Source of the DNA: Stutzerimonas kunmingensis
GTDB lineage: Bacteria > Pseudomonadota > Gammaproteobacteria > Pseudomonadales > Pseudomonadaceae
NCBI RefSeq assembly: GCF_002929225.1
Contig: NZ_PISM01000004.1
Coordinates: forward strand, 248,001-312,000
Direction of reading: 5' to 3'
Length of the DNA stretch: 64,000 nt
Each line of letters begins with the position of its first letter. Position 1 is the first letter of the stretch. Shown piece after piece: positions 18,890 to 29,842 of the stretch. The notes under the pieces are model-generated. The model did not search any database, was not told the DNA's origin, and was given only the letters and a program-made list of their open reading frames with translations. The position numbers were made by a program, and so were the translations under genes.

Positions 18890-20272
18890 TTAGCGCAGGG
18901 CGAGCATGCCGATGTAGGTCGCGGCGCCCGCAGTGTAACCGAGGAAGGCCAGCAAGCTGACGCGCTTGACGTACCAGGTGAAGCTGATCTTCTCCATGCC
19001 CATCGCCGCGACGCCTGCTGCCGAGCCGATGATCAAGGTGCTGCCGCCGGTACCGGCGCAGAAAGCGAGCATCTCCCAGAAGTTGCCATCGACGACGAAC
19101 TGCGACAGCCAGCTGGTCTCCTCGGGGCTGGCAGAAGCCAGTACGGCAGGGCTGACCAACGGATACATCTTCATCGCACCGGCCACCAGCGGCACGTTGT
19201 CGACCACGGCCGAAAGCAGGCCGATGGCGTAGGTGATCGGGTAGATGTGGCCGAGCGATTCGCGCAGGGCGGTCGCGACCTGGGTCAGGTGGCCCGCGGT
19301 AGCGAGACTGGATACGGCCAGCAGAATGCCGAGGAAGAACAGCACGCTGGGCGTGTCCACCTTGCGTAGAACGCCGACTACCGAAAGCGGGTGCTTGTCT
19401 TCGGCATTCTTGTTGCGGTGGATGAACTCGGTGGTTACCCAGAGCACGCCGAGACCGAAGAGGATGCCCATGTAAGGCGGCAGGTGGGTCACGGTCTTGA
19501 ACACCGGGACGAAGAGCAGGGCAGCGAGGCCAAGACCGAGTACCAGGTTGCGCTCGAATACGGTAGTGGTCGGCGGGTGCTTCTCGGCCAGGTGAGCACG
19601 AGGACGCGGGCGTGGTGCCTCGCCGCGCAGACGGAAGCTGAGAATGATCAGCGGCACCAGCAGGCACACCAGGCTTGGCAGGAACAGGCCGGTGATCACG
19701 CCGGAAGCGCTGATCTGGTTGCCGATCCAGAGCATGGTGGTGGTCACGTCACCGATCGGCGACCAGGCACCACCGGCGTTGGCGGCGATTACCACGACGC
19801 CGACGAACAACCAGCGCTCGGGACGGCCACGGATGAGCTTGCGCAGCAGCGAGACCATGACGATGGTGGTGGTCAGGTTGTCCAGTGCTGCAGAGAGGAA
19901 GAAGGTGAGGAAGCCGATGATCCACAGCAGGTGCACGCGCTTGCGGGTCTGGATGCGGTCGGTGATTACCTTGAAACCTTCGTGGGAGTCGATCAGCTCG
20001 ACGATGGTCATCGCGCCGAGCAGGAAGAAGAGAATCTCCGAGACTTCTCCCAGATGATGACGCAGCGATTCGATCACCACCGCCGAGGAGTCCCCGGGGT
20101 TGTGGCTGCCGGGTTGCAGCAGCGGAAGTATCTGGTCGGCGCCCAGCACCAGAATGGTCCAGGTTACAACCGCGGTCAGGATCGCGGCAGCGGCCTTGTC
20201 TATCTTCAGGGGATGTTCAAAGGCTATGCATAGATAGCCTATGACGAACACGACAGCCATGAGTGCATACAT
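18890..20272 (-). CDS. nhaD: Sodium:proton antiporter NhaD
   Basis: A 460-residue inner-membrane antiporter of the NhaD branch of the ion-transporter superfamily. It has 11-13 TM helices. Conserved features include LIDSHEGF, the ALDNLTTTIVMVSLLRKL block, NAGGAWSPIGDVTTTMLW and a late AVVDNVPLVAGAMKM. NhaD exports Na+/Li+ in exchange for H+, mainly at alkaline pH. The ATG at 20272 follows GGAG. It is the first gene of a minus-strand cluster with a winged-helix protein and an SLC13/RCK permease, and has a long leader upstream. Confidence 0.92.
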   Translation of the reverse strand: MYALMAVVFVIGYLCIAFEHPLKIDKAAAAILTAVVTWTILVLGADQILPLLQPGSHNPGDSSAVVIESLRHHLGEVSEILFFLLGAMTIVELIDSHEGFKVITDRIQTRKRVHLLWIIGFLTFFLSAALDNLTTTIVMVSLLRKLIRGRPERWLFVGVVVIAANAGGAWSPIGDVTTTMLWIGNQISASGVITGLFLPSLVCLLVPLIILSFRLRGEAPRPRPRAHLAEKHPPTTTVFERNLVLGLGLAALLFVPVFKTVTHLPPYMGILFGLGVLWVTTEFIHRNKNAEDKHPLSVVGVLRKVDTPSVLFFLGILLAVSSLATAGHLTQVATALRESLGHIYPITYAIGLLSAVVDNVPLVAGAMKMYPLVSPAVLASASPEETSWLSQFVVDGNFWEMLAFCAGTGGSTLIIGSAAGVAAMGMEKISFTWYVKRVSLLAFLGYTAGAATYIGMLALR

Positions 20273-20634
20273 CGGAGGGACTCCATCTTGAGGAACCTTG
20301 CCGGGGCATGCGGGTGTGTCGACGCAGCCTCAGCGGCTGGCAGGGGAACGATTCGCTAGCGAGGTGAAACAAATCGGGGCGGTGGACTGCCCTGGGAGAC
20401 GGTTGCGCGTTCGGCGAAATACGTGGGGCATTGCGCTTCGCAGCAGGGGGCTCACTTCACATCGTCGAGCTGTTCGTCTTGGCTTTAACGGCCTGCCAGT
20501 TTGTAAAGGGGTGTTTCATGTGCGGCATAGTGTATCAGCGTTGCCGGTAATAACTTGTCATCAATCAAGATGACCTCCTTAAGCAAAAAGGCCAGCACCT
20601 TTCGGGTTGGCCTTTTGCGTTTACCGCGTCCTGA
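20273..20634 (-). promoter_or_regulatory. Intergenic region and leader of nhaD
   Basis: It holds the valS terminator (20583-20618). Immediately after this, on the minus strand, comes AAGGAGG (20574-20580), then GTCATC and GATGAC (20569-20574 and 20557-20562) forming a 6-bp stem whose loop contains TTG. That TTG could open a 27-codon reading frame (20485-20568). The remaining ~210 nt to the nhaD ATG show no clear promoter consensus. I cannot match it to a known Na+ or Li+ riboswitch by eye. Confidence 0.45.
20583..20618 (-). terminator. Rho-independent terminator of valS
   Basis: GCAAAAAGGCCA and TGGCCTTTTGC form a long stem around a short loop, 17 bp after the valS stop codon. On the minus strand the hairpin is followed by a CCTTTTTGCTT tract. 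The symmetry also allows some termination of plus-strand transcripts. Confidence 0.85.
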
Positions 20635-23469
20635 TCAGAGCGTGGCGATGCGGTCGCGCTGCTCCTGCAGCCTGGCTTTGGCCTGTTCGGCCTCGGCCAG
20701 TTTGGCGCGTTCCTTGTCGATCACCTCGGCGGGTGCCTTGTCGACGAAACCGGCGTTCGACAGCTTTCCGCCGACGCGCTTGACCTCGCCGTCCAGCCGG
20801 GCGAGTTCCTTGTCCAGGCGAGCCAGTTCGGCATCCTTGTCGATCAGGCCAGCCATCGGCACAAGCACCTGCATGTCACCCACCAGCGCGATGGCCGACA
20901 GCGGTGCTTCTTCGCCGTCGTTGAGCAGGCGCACGCTTTCCAGCTTGGCCAGTTTCTTCAGCAGCGGCTCGTTGTCGGTCAGGCGGCGTTGATCGGTAGC
21001 CGAGGCGTTGCCCAGCACCACGTCGATGCGCTTGGCCATGGAGATGTTCATCTCGCCGCGGATCTGGCGGATGCCCAGCATGAAGGCCTTGAGCCACTCG
21101 ATATCGCCTTCGGCGGCTTCGTTGATACGCTCCGGGTTGAACTCCGGCCACGGCTGCAGCATCAGCGTCGGACCGGACTTGCCGGCGAGCGGCGCGACGC
21201 GCTGCCAGATTTCCTCGGTAATGAACGGCATGAACGGATGCGCCAGGCGCAGCGCGGTTTCCAGCACGCGCACCAAGGTGCGGCGGGTGCCGCGCTGGCG
21301 TTCGGCGCTTGCGGTCTCGTCCCACAGCAGCGGCTTGACCAGCTCCAGGTACCAGGCGCAGTACTCGTCCCAGATGAACTCGTACAGCGCCTGAGCGGCC
21401 AGGTCGAAGCGGAATGCCTCCAGCTGTCGATTCACTTCGCTCTCGGTACGCTGCAGCGCGGAGATGATCCAGCGATCCACCGACGAGAGCTCGACGGGCT
21501 CGCCGTTGACCCCCGTGTCCTTGCCCTCGGTGTTCTCGAAGACGAAGTTGGCGGCGTTCCAGATCTTGTTGCAGAAGTTGCGGTAACCCTCGACGCGGCC
21601 CATGTCGAACTTGATGTCGCGGCCGGTTGAGGCCAGCGAGCAGAAGGTGAAGCGCAGGGCGTCGGTGCCGTAGCTGGCGATGCCTTCGGGGAACTCGGCA
21701 CGGGTCTGCTTGGCGATCTTCTCGGCCAGCTTGGGCTGCATCATGCCGCTGGTGCGCTTGGTCAGCAGTTCATCGAGGGTGATGCCATCGACGATGTCCA
21801 GCGGGTCGAGCACGTTGCCCTTGGACTTGGACATCTTCTGCCCCTGACCATCGCGTACCAGACCGTGCACGTAGACGGTCTTGAACGGAATCTGCCCGGT
21901 CAGGTGAGTGGACAGCATGATCATCCGGGCGACCCAGAAGAAGATGATGTCGAAGCCTGTGACCAGCACGTCGGTGGGGTGGAAGGTCTTCAGGAACTCG
22001 GTCTGCTGCGGCCAGCCGAGTGTGGAAAAGGTCCACAGGCCGGAGCTGAACCAGGTGTCCAGGACGTCCTCGTCCTGACGCAGTTCGACGTTGTTGCAGA
22101 GGTTGTACTTGCTGCGTACCTCCACTTCATCGCGGCCAACGTAGACGTTGCCGGCTTCGTCGTACCACGCAGGAATGCGATGGCCCCACCAGAGCTGACG
22201 GCTGATGCACCAGTCCTGGATGTCGCGCATCCAGCTGAAGTACATGTTCTCGTACTGCTTGGGCACGAACTGGATTTCGCCGCTTTCGACGGCGGCGATG
22301 GCCTTCTCGGCCAGCGGTTTGGTGGAAACGTACCACTGGTCGGTCAGCCACGGCTCGATGATGGTGCCGGAGCGATCACCGCGGGGGACTTTCAGCGCGT
22401 GGTCGTCGATCTTTTCCAGCAGGCTCATGGCGTCGAACTCGGCGACGATGGCCTTGCGCGCATCGAAGCGGTCCATGTGCGCGTAGCCGTCCGGCAGGTT
22501 GGCATCGATCTTGTCGTTCGGCGTCCCGTCGATGTTGAACACCTGGGCCTTGGCGAGCACCGCGGCGTTGCGGTCGAAGATATTGATCAGCGGCAGGTGA
22601 TGACGCTTGCCGACCTCGTAGTCGTTGAAGTCGTGCGCCGGGGTGATCTTCACGCAGCCGGTGCCGAACTCGAGGTCGACGTAGTCGTCGGCGACGATCG
22701 GGATCAGGCGGTTGACCAGCGGCAGCATGACGTGACGGCCGATCAGGCTCTTGTAGCGCTCGTCCTCCGGGTGCACGGCGATGGCGGCGTCACCGAGCAT
22801 GGTTTCCGGACGGGTAGTGGCGACCACCAGGTAATCCAGGCCGTCTGCAGTCTTGCAGCCATCGGCCAGCGGATAACGTAGGTGCCAGAGATGACCTTTC
22901 TCGTCATGGTTCTCGACTTCGAGGTCTGAGATCGCGGTGTGCAGCTTGGTGTCCCAGTTGACCAGGCGCTTGCCGCGATAGATCAGGCCGTCCTCGTGCA
23001 GGCGGACGAAGGCTTCCTTGACCGCCTCGGAGAGGCCGTCGTCCATGGTGAAGCGCTCGCGCGACCAGTCCACCGAGGAGCCCAGACGACGGATCTGTCG
23101 GGTGATGGTGCCGCCGGATTCTTCCTTCCACTGCCAGACCTTCTCGAGAAACTTCTCGCGTCCAAGGTCATGACGCGAAACGCCCTGCGCGCCGAGCTGG
23201 CGCTCGACCACCATCTGCGTGGCGATACCAGCATGGTCTGTACCTGGCTGCCACAGGGTGTTGCGGCCCTGCATGCGGCGCCAGCGGATCAAAGCATCCA
23301 TGATGGCGTTGTTGAAGCCGTGACCCATGTGCAGGCTGCCGGTGACGTTCGGCGGCGGGATCATGATGGTGTAGGGCTCGCCGGAACCTTGCGGGGCGAA
23401 ATAGTTGTTCGATTCCCAAGTCTGGTACCAGGAAGTCTCGATGGCGTGCGGCTGGTAGGTCTTGTCCAT
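20635..23469 (-). CDS. valS: Valyl-tRNA synthetase
   Basis: A 944-residue class Ia synthetase that charges tRNA-Val. The HIGH-type motif is [15 protein letters not shown] near residues 38-52, the editing (CP1) domain contains [10 protein letters not shown], and the KMSKS motif is QKMSKSKGN. An anticodon-binding helical domain and a C-terminal coiled coil ([20 protein letters not shown]) complete the usual bacterial layout. Length is normal. It follows a 128-residue unknown gene and holC on the same strand, with a hairpin in the 107-bp gap, so it likely has its own promoter as well. Confidence 0.98.
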   Translation of the reverse strand: MDKTYQPHAIETSWYQTWESNNYFAPQGSGEPYTIMIPPPNVTGSLHMGHGFNNAIMDALIRWRRMQGRNTLWQPGTDHAGIATQMVVERQLGAQGVSRHDLGREKFLEKVWQWKEESGGTITRQIRRLGSSVDWSRERFTMDDGLSEAVKEAFVRLHEDGLIYRGKRLVNWDTKLHTAISDLEVENHDEKGHLWHLRYPLADGCKTADGLDYLVVATTRPETMLGDAAIAVHPEDERYKSLIGRHVMLPLVNRLIPIVADDYVDLEFGTGCVKITPAHDFNDYEVGKRHHLPLINIFDRNAAVLAKAQVFNIDGTPNDKIDANLPDGYAHMDRFDARKAIVAEFDAMSLLEKIDDHALKVPRGDRSGTIIEPWLTDQWYVSTKPLAEKAIAAVESGEIQFVPKQYENMYFSWMRDIQDWCISRQLWWGHRIPAWYDEAGNVYVGRDEVEVRSKYNLCNNVELRQDEDVLDTWFSSGLWTFSTLGWPQQTEFLKTFHPTDVLVTGFDIIFFWVARMIMLSTHLTGQIPFKTVYVHGLVRDGQGQKMSKSKGNVLDPLDIVDGITLDELLTKRTSGMMQPKLAEKIAKQTRAEFPEGIASYGTDALRFTFCSLASTGRDIKFDMGRVEGYRNFCNKIWNAANFVFENTEGKDTGVNGEPVELSSVDRWIISALQRTESEVNRQLEAFRFDLAAQALYEFIWDEYCAWYLELVKPLLWDETASAERQRGTRRTLVRVLETALRLAHPFMPFITEEIWQRVAPLAGKSGPTLMLQPWPEFNPERINEAAEGDIEWLKAFMLGIRQIRGEMNISMAKRIDVVLGNASATDQRRLTDNEPLLKKLAKLESVRLLNDGEEAPLSAIALVGDMQVLVPMAGLIDKDAELARLDKELARLDGEVKRVGGKLSNAGFVDKAPAEVIDKERAKLAEAEQAKARLQEQRDRIATL

Positions 23470-23522
23470 GCGGCGGGACCCTTAAAACGGCTGGTCGGAA
23501 AAACGGGCAAGTATAAAGGCAA

Positions 23523-23546
23523 ACGGCCGCGAGATTTCGCGGCCGT
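23523..23546 (-). terminator. Hairpin terminator upstream of valS
   Basis: ACGGCCGCGA and TCGCGGCCGT are perfect 10-bp arms with a four-base loop. On the minus strand the stem is followed by TTTGCCTTTAT, a weak U-tract. It lies 31 bp after the stop codon of the 128-residue gene and would end the pepA-holC transcript. Confidence 0.6.
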
Positions 23547-23576
23547 GCTTATTAACTGCGCATTGTCGCGGATGAC

Positions 23577-23963
23577 TCAGGAGCGAGGCGGGGGCGTGCG
23601 TACCAGGCGCTCGATTCGGCTCTCGAGGCGACGCTTGAGTTCCGCCTCGATCTGCGGCACGAAGTCGTCGATCACTTCCTGCAGGATCAGATTGGCCGCG
23701 GTGCGCAGCTCGTGGTCGATGTGCCGTTCGGCCAGGGAGCGAAACGCGCTACGCACGCTGGTTTCCCGCGGCTCGTCGTCGCTGGCGCTCGCGGCCGGAA
23801 CGGCTGGCGCTGGCTCGACGATATCGGACAGCAGCGGAATGCTGTCCGGGTCCAGCGCTGCGCCGGCCGGAGCCTCGTCTGGAAAATCGTCACCGAGCAG
23901 GGCGCGAATGGACTCGAGATCGCTCAGCAGTTCGGCGGGTTTGTTCGGGGCTTTCGGTGTCAT
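23577..23963 (-). CDS. 128-residue hypothetical protein of the holC-valS interval
   Basis: A cytosolic protein in two parts. The N-terminal ~75 residues are Pro/Ala/Asp-rich and probably disordered (FPDEAPAGAALDPDSIPLLS). The C-terminal ~50 residues form amphipathic helices: HIDHELRTAANLILQEVIDD, then IEAELKRRLESRIERLV. I do not know a function. The same slot between holC and valS is occupied by a hypothetical gene in P. aeruginosa, so it appears conserved in the genus. It starts 71 bp after holC and ends before a strong hairpin. Confidence 0.75.
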   Translation of the reverse strand: MTPKAPNKPAELLSDLESIRALLGDDFPDEAPAGAALDPDSIPLLSDIVEPAPAVPAASASDDEPRETSVRSAFRSLAERHIDHELRTAANLILQEVIDDFVPQIEAELKRRLESRIERLVRTPPPRS

Positions 23964-24034
23964 CTCAGAAGTTTCCGGGGCTTGAGCATCCCGGCGGCTG
24001 CCAGGGGTTTTCCCTTGCTGTCGAATGGTTGGTC

Positions 24035-24454
24035 TTAAAGCTCGACCCGTTTCGGATCATAGCCCTGGCGTCGATACAGGCGGAAATTCTCCCGGCAGGC
24101 GGTCAGCAGTTGCGGTTCCTGGTTGACGATCTCGATGACCCGGCTGAACTGGTCGATGTGCGACGAAAGCGTCGATGCCAGGTTGATCAAGAGGCCCTGC
24201 GTGAATTGAGGTGCCTGGTCGACACCGATCACCACCGGGGCCTTCGGGTCGTCGACGTGCTGCTCGTGGGGAATGAAGCGCTCGGCGCGAAAGTCCCAGA
24301 GTAGCTCGTCGACTTCGCTCGACTGCGTTTCATCGACGCAGCGAATGAATACCTGCATGCCGTGTTGCCATCCCTTGGCCGCCAACTGACAGGCCGCCCG
24401 CAGGCGGCCGGTCGGGTTGGCGTCGGGCAGGACGTAGAAATCGATCCGCGTCAT
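24035..24454 (-). CDS. holC: DNA polymerase III chi subunit
   Basis: A 139-residue protein. The N-terminus MTRIDFYVLPD, followed by RLRAACQLAAKGWQHG and DELLWDFRAERFIPH, is characteristic of HolC. Chi links the clamp-loader complex to single-strand binding protein through psi. Length is typical. It lies between pepA (75 bp upstream) and the 128-residue gene on the same strand, the usual pseudomonad order. Confidence 0.93.
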   Translation of the reverse strand: MTRIDFYVLPDANPTGRLRAACQLAAKGWQHGMQVFIRCVDETQSSEVDELLWDFRAERFIPHEQHVDDPKAPVVIGVDQAPQFTQGLLINLASTLSSHIDQFSRVIEIVNQEPQLLTACRENFRLYRRQGYDPKRVEL

Positions 24455-24529
24455 GGGCGTGCTCCGCTCTGGCCGGGCAGCGCAAGGCGGCTCTGGCCCG
24501 AGGGATCAGGCGCGACGGCCAGGTGCATC

Positions 24530-26101
<1,572 letters not shown>

Positions 26102-26205
26102 CTAACGACTGCGCTAGGCTAGAAACGTTGCAATCGTCGATGCTTCGGCGATTGTTTCGGCGCTGCGGTCCGCGTCCGCTCGGTGCGTCATTACCCAATT
26201 TCCAA

Positions 26206-26258
26206 CGGCCCGCTCCGGCGGGCCGGCAACTGGCGGCTAGTTTGAGCGTTGCCGCCAG
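26206..26258 (+). promoter_or_regulatory. Two GC-rich hairpins in the lptF leader
   Basis: The first is CGGCCCGC (26206-26213) with GCGGGCCG (26218-26225) and a four-base loop. The second is CTGGCGGC (26230-26237) with GCCGCCAG (26251-26258) and a 13-nt loop. The second ends 14 bp before the ribosome site. They may tune lptF translation or serve as a terminator for read-through; neither has a T-tract. Confidence 0.45.
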
Positions 26259-26284
26259 AGCCTGACAACCCTGGAGTGTCTGGT

Positions 26285-27406
26285 TTGATCGTCTTTCGTT
26301 ACCTGTCCCGAGAGCTGCTGGTCACCATGAGCGCGGTCAGTGCCGTGCTGCTGGTGATCATCATGAGTGGCCGTTTCATCAAGTATCTGGCGCAGGCTGC
26401 GCAGGGACTGCTCGACCCAGGGGTGCTGTTGCTGATCATGGGCTTTCGTCTGCCCGGCTTTCTGCAGCTGATCCTCCCGCTCGGACTGTTTCTCGGCATT
26501 CTGCTGGCCTACGGGCGCCTCTATCTGGAAAGCGAAATGACCGTGCTTTCGGCCACGGGCATGAGCCAGCGCCGGCTGCTGGTCTACAGCCTGGCGCCCG
26601 CCGCCCTGGTGGCGGTCGTGGTGGGCTGGCTGAGCCTGGGGTTGGCGCCGCAGGGCATCGCCGAGGTGGACCGTATCCTCAATCAGCAGGACTCCCTGAC
26701 CGAGTTCGACACGCTGCTGCCGGGGCGCTTTCAGACGTTGCGCGGCGGTTCACGGGTAACCTACACCCGCGAACTGTCGGCTGATCGCAGCGAGCTCGGC
26801 GGGGTGTTCATCTCCGAAACCAATGTTTCGCGTCAGACCGGAAGGGAAAGCGGACTGTCGGTGCTGGTTGCCGAGAGCGGACGGCAGGAAGTCCAGCCCG
26901 ATGGCAGTCGCTATCTGATTCTGGAAAACGGCTATCGCTATGACGGCAACCCAGGGCAGGCCGGTTACCGCGCCATCCAGTACGACACCTATGGCGTGCT
27001 GCTTCCCAAGCCGGAGGTGAGCGTGGAACTGAGCGAACGTGAGGCGCTGCCGACTCGGGAGCTGCTCGGCAGCGACAACATCCGTCATCGCACCGAGCTG
27101 CAGTGGCGCTTCTCATTGCCGTTGCTGGTGTTCGTCGTCACCGTGCTCGCGGTGCCGCTGGCCAAGGTGAATCCGCGACAGGGGCGTTTTCTCAAGCTGC
27201 TGCCGGCGATCCTTTTGTACATGACCTATCTTGCGTTGCTGATCGCCGTGCGCGGTGCGCTGGACAAGGGGCGAATCCCGATGGCGCTGGGCCTTTGGTG
27301 GGTGCACGGGCTGTTCCTGGCGATAGGCCTGTTGATGCTGTACTGGGAGCCGATCAGGCTGCGGATGAAGAAGGGCAGTGCGCAGCGGGAGGTGGCTCGT
27401 GGTTAA
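26285..27406 (+). CDS. lptF: LPS export ABC transporter permease LptF
   Basis: A 373-residue inner-membrane permease of the LptB2FG complex, which extracts lipopolysaccharide for transport to the outer membrane. The N-terminal TMs contain FRYLSRELLVTMSAVSAVLL and LQLILPLGLFLGILLAYGRL. A periplasmic jellyroll of ~160 residues and three C-terminal TMs follow. I choose a TTG start at 26285 (IVFRYLS) because GGAG is 8 bp upstream; the ATG at 26249 lacks a site. It overlaps lptG by 8 bp and ends with VARG. Confidence 0.93.
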   Translation: MIVFRYLSRELLVTMSAVSAVLLVIIMSGRFIKYLAQAAQGLLDPGVLLLIMGFRLPGFLQLILPLGLFLGILLAYGRLYLESEMTVLSATGMSQRRLLVYSLAPAALVAVVVGWLSLGLAPQGIAEVDRILNQQDSLTEFDTLLPGRFQTLRGGSRVTYTRELSADRSELGGVFISETNVSRQTGRESGLSVLVAESGRQEVQPDGSRYLILENGYRYDGNPGQAGYRAIQYDTYGVLLPKPEVSVELSEREALPTRELLGSDNIRHRTELQWRFSLPLLVFVVTVLAVPLAKVNPRQGRFLKLLPAILLYMTYLALLIAVRGALDKGRIPMALGLWWVHGLFLAIGLLMLYWEPIRLRMKKGSAQREVARG

Positions 27407-28460
27407 GCTGGATCGCTACATCGGAGTCCATGTCTTTCTCGCGATTCTGACTGTCCTCGGCATCATCGTGGGTCTGGCTCTGCTATTCGCGTTCATCGAT
27501 GAATTGAGTGATGTGGAAGGCGGCTACGGGCTGGGCGATGCCCTGCAGTACGTGCTGCTGACGTCGCCTCGGCGTCTGTATGAAATGCTGCCTATGGCGG
27601 CACTGATCGGTTGTTTGATCGGCCTTGGCACGCTTGCCAGCAGCAGCGAGCTGACCATCATGCGCGCGGCTGGTGTCTCGCTGGGGCGCATCGTGGTGGC
27701 GGTGATGAAGCCGATGCTGGTGCTGCTCATTGCCGGCATTCTGATCGGTGAGTACGTTGCGCCAGCGACCGAGGACATCGCTCAGGCGCGGCGCTCCCTG
27801 GCGCAGGGCGCAGGCGAGGCGCAGAGCAGCAAACGCGGCCTGTGGCACCGGCAGGAGAACGAGTTCGTGCACGTCAACGCCGTGCAGCCCGGCGGCATGC
27901 TGGTGGGGGTGACACGTTATCGCTTCGATGACGAGCGCCGCCTGTTGTCGTCCAGTTTTGCCCGTCGCGCCAGCTATCAGGCTGATCACTGGCTGCTCGA
28001 GAATATCTCGACCACCCATTTTCGCGGCGATCACACCGAGGTGGTGCGCACGCCGCAGGAACGCTGGGATGTTCAGCTGACGCCGCAGCTACTCGGGACG
28101 GTGGTGATGGAGCCGGAAGCGCTATCGATCACCGGCTTGTGGCGCTATATCCACTACCTGGGCGAGCAGGGGTTGAACAACGGTCGTTACTGGCTGGCAT
28201 TCTGGACCAAGGTGCTGCAGCCGGCCGTCACCGTTGCGCTGGTGCTGCTGGCGATCTCGTTCATCTTCGGGCCGCTGCGCTCGGTCACGCTTGGTCAGCG
28301 CATCTTTACCGGCGTAGTGGTCGGCTTCGTATTCCGCATTATTCAGGATTTGCTCGGGCCGGCTAGCCAGGTGTTCGGCTTCTCGCCGTTGCTTGCGGTG
28401 GTGCTGCCAGCGGGCATCTGTGCACTCATCGGTGCCTGGTTGCTGCGTCGGGCGGGATGA
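27399..28460 (+). CDS. lptG: LPS export ABC transporter permease LptG
   Basis: A 353-residue partner of LptF with the same layout: N-terminal TMs (KLDRYIGVHVFLAILTVLGI), a cytoplasmic coupling region with SSSELTIMRAAGVS, a periplasmic jellyroll, then TMs with LAISFIFGPLRSVTLGQR. It starts at GTG 27399 inside the end of lptF, behind GGGAGG, so the two are translationally coupled. It converges on the RDD-family gene with a 78-bp gap. LptB and LptC are not encoded here, as usual. Confidence 0.95.
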   Translation: MVKLDRYIGVHVFLAILTVLGIIVGLALLFAFIDELSDVEGGYGLGDALQYVLLTSPRRLYEMLPMAALIGCLIGLGTLASSSELTIMRAAGVSLGRIVVAVMKPMLVLLIAGILIGEYVAPATEDIAQARRSLAQGAGEAQSSKRGLWHRQENEFVHVNAVQPGGMLVGVTRYRFDDERRLLSSSFARRASYQADHWLLENISTTHFRGDHTEVVRTPQERWDVQLTPQLLGTVVMEPEALSITGLWRYIHYLGEQGLNNGRYWLAFWTKVLQPAVTVALVLLAISFIFGPLRSVTLGQRIFTGVVVGFVFRIIQDLLGPASQVFGFSPLLAVVLPAGICALIGAWLLRRAG

Positions 28461-28538
28461 CGGGTGCCTCCGGCGTGAACCGCGGGAGGCGCTGTCGACA
28501 AGGTTTGGGTCAGTGTTGGTTCGGTGCGCAGAGCAAAG

Positions 28539-29036
28539 TCACTTCTTGTGAATGTTCTTCGGTAGCTGCACGGCCTGGCTCTCCGAGTACATGTCGTGCC
28601 AGGTGCGGTTCTGTTTGTCGAGCAGCATCCACCAATAACCCATGCCCAGGCACAGCAGCGAAACCAGTGCGATCAGAAAACGCAGAAGCGCCTGCCAAAG
28701 ATCGATGGCGGTTCCGTCTGCATTCTGGATCCGGATGCCCCAGACCTGCATGCCCAGCGTTTGGCCGCTGTGGGTCCAGAATTTGGCGAAAAAGCCGAAC
28801 AGGCTGAACAGCAGCAGCGTCGAGAGCAGGGGGTCGATGTCCAGGCGGCCGGCATCCGCGAGCTGCTGCAGCTGTTCACTGCCGTAGAGCAGGCGCAGCA
28901 GCACTTGCTGATAGAGCAGTGTCACTACCATCATCAAGGCGATGCACAGCAGGCTGTCATAGAACATTGCAGCAAGCCGACGTACCAGGCCGGCGGCGGG
29001 AAACTGGCCCTGCGGGCTGAGCAGGTGTCTGCGCAT
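28539..29036 (-). CDS. RDD-family integral membrane protein
   Basis: A 165-residue protein with an Arg near the start of TM1 (GLVRRLAAMFYDSLLCIALM) and the RDD signature SGQTLGMQVWGIRIQNADG followed by a third TM and LDKQNRTWHDMYS. Three to four TM helices. RDD proteins are poorly characterised; some are linked to ion or osmotic stress. ATG 29036. It lies downstream of the cold-shock gene but beyond that gene's terminator, so it is probably transcribed on its own. Confidence 0.82.
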   Translation of the reverse strand: MRRHLLSPQGQFPAAGLVRRLAAMFYDSLLCIALMMVVTLLYQQVLLRLLYGSEQLQQLADAGRLDIDPLLSTLLLFSLFGFFAKFWTHSGQTLGMQVWGIRIQNADGTAIDLWQALLRFLIALVSLLCLGMGYWWMLLDKQNRTWHDMYSESQAVQLPKNIHKK

Positions 29037-29090
29037 TGGGTGTCTCGATCAAAGAGGTGGGCGGCGCATTCTACGGAATTGCGCGCATAA

Positions 29091-29122
29091 AAAAGCCCCT
29101 GATGTTGCCATCAGGGGCTTTT
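29091..29122 (-). terminator. Strong hairpin terminator of the cold-shock gene
   Basis: AAAAGCCCCTGATG (29091-29104) and CATCAGGGGCTTTT (29109-29122) form a perfect 14-bp stem with a four-base loop. It begins 12 bp past the csp stop codon. The A/T flanks allow termination in both directions. Confidence 0.9.
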
Positions 29123-29134
29123 CGGAGAAGAGGC

Positions 29135-29347
29135 TTAGCCCAGGATCTGAACCTGGTCTGCCTGCATGCCCTTTTGACCTTGCACTGCGACGAAACTGAC
29201 TTTCTGGCCCTCTTTCAGGCTCTTGAAGCCGTTGCCTTCGATCGCGCGGAAGTGCACGAACAGATCCGGACCGCTCTCGGGAGTGATGAAACCAAAACCT
29301 TTCTCGTCGTTAAACCACTTGACGGTACCGTTCTGACGATTCGACAT
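29135..29347 (-). CDS. Cold-shock domain protein (CspA family)
   Basis: A 70-residue OB-fold nucleic-acid-binding protein. RNP1 is KGFGFI at 16-21 and RNP2 is LFVHF at 29-33, after the standard [11 protein letters not shown] start. It binds single-stranded RNA/DNA and acts as an RNA chaperone. ATG 29347 follows AAGGATA. Longer in-frame readings upstream lack the family sequence. The long, gene-free stretch upstream (about 500 bp to the tRNA) may contain an extended 5' untranslated region, common in this family. Confidence 0.95.
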   Translation of the reverse strand: MSNRQNGTVKWFNDEKGFGFITPESGPDLFVHFRAIEGNGFKSLKEGQKVSFVAVQGQKGMQADQVQILG

Positions 29348-29842
29348 GTCTTTGTATCCTTGAAACTCAAAAGTAGAATTGCCCCCGCAGAGCAGGAAGC
29401 TGGAACTGGTTGCAAGGAGTAAGAGAGTCGAGCGGAGTAGCGGATCTGAAGATCTACTGCACCAGGTCACGATTCAACAGCGACCCATGCAAACACAGTG
29501 GGCACACTCTACGATAACTCGCCAGGGAATGCCAACCCCTCGGAGCCATAGAATTTGCCTGTCCAGGCGGCGCCATTTGGCGCTTTTTGACGTGGCTTTG
29601 ACTCGCCTTATTCGCTGTTGCGAGAGAGGCAATGCCACGAGTCGACTGCATCGATATCGAGTGTCAGTCTGAGGGAAAGCGATGTAGCTGACGTTGCTTG
29701 CCGTGCTGCCGATCCAGATTGTCCGGATGCTTGCATGCGGCCTGGTGCGCTTTGAAGCTTCGCTACGGCGTTAGACTTGCAGGCGATCCGGTTGCCCGTT
29801 TCGCTAAGCATGCAGCTTGGCTGCGTTGTAGCAATTCACTGA
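29348..29842. other. 495-bp interval between csp and tRNA-Leu
   Basis: I find no supported protein gene on either strand. It should contain the csp promoter and 5' leader on the minus strand. A small plus-strand hairpin, GCGCC/GGCGC, followed by TTTTT lies at 29571-29589. A 12-bp palindrome GATCTGAAGATC lies at 29443-29454. The rest looks unstructured by eye. Confidence 0.4.
29571..29589 (+). terminator. Short terminator-like hairpin in the csp-tRNA gap
   Basis: GCGCC, loop ATTT, GGCGC, then five T residues on the plus strand. The stem is only 5 bp. No plus-strand gene is known upstream, so if real it would end an unannotated small transcript. Confidence 0.3.

Noticed and set aside
17575..18960. 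461-codon plus-strand frame across the SLC13 permease and winged-helix genes
   Set aside because: It crosses two real minus-strand genes, is compositionally odd (Gln/His/Arg-rich) and has no domain.
20273..20582. Known Na+ or Li+ riboswitch upstream of nhaD
   Set aside because: I cannot recognise the conserved bases of any such class; a covariance search would be needed.
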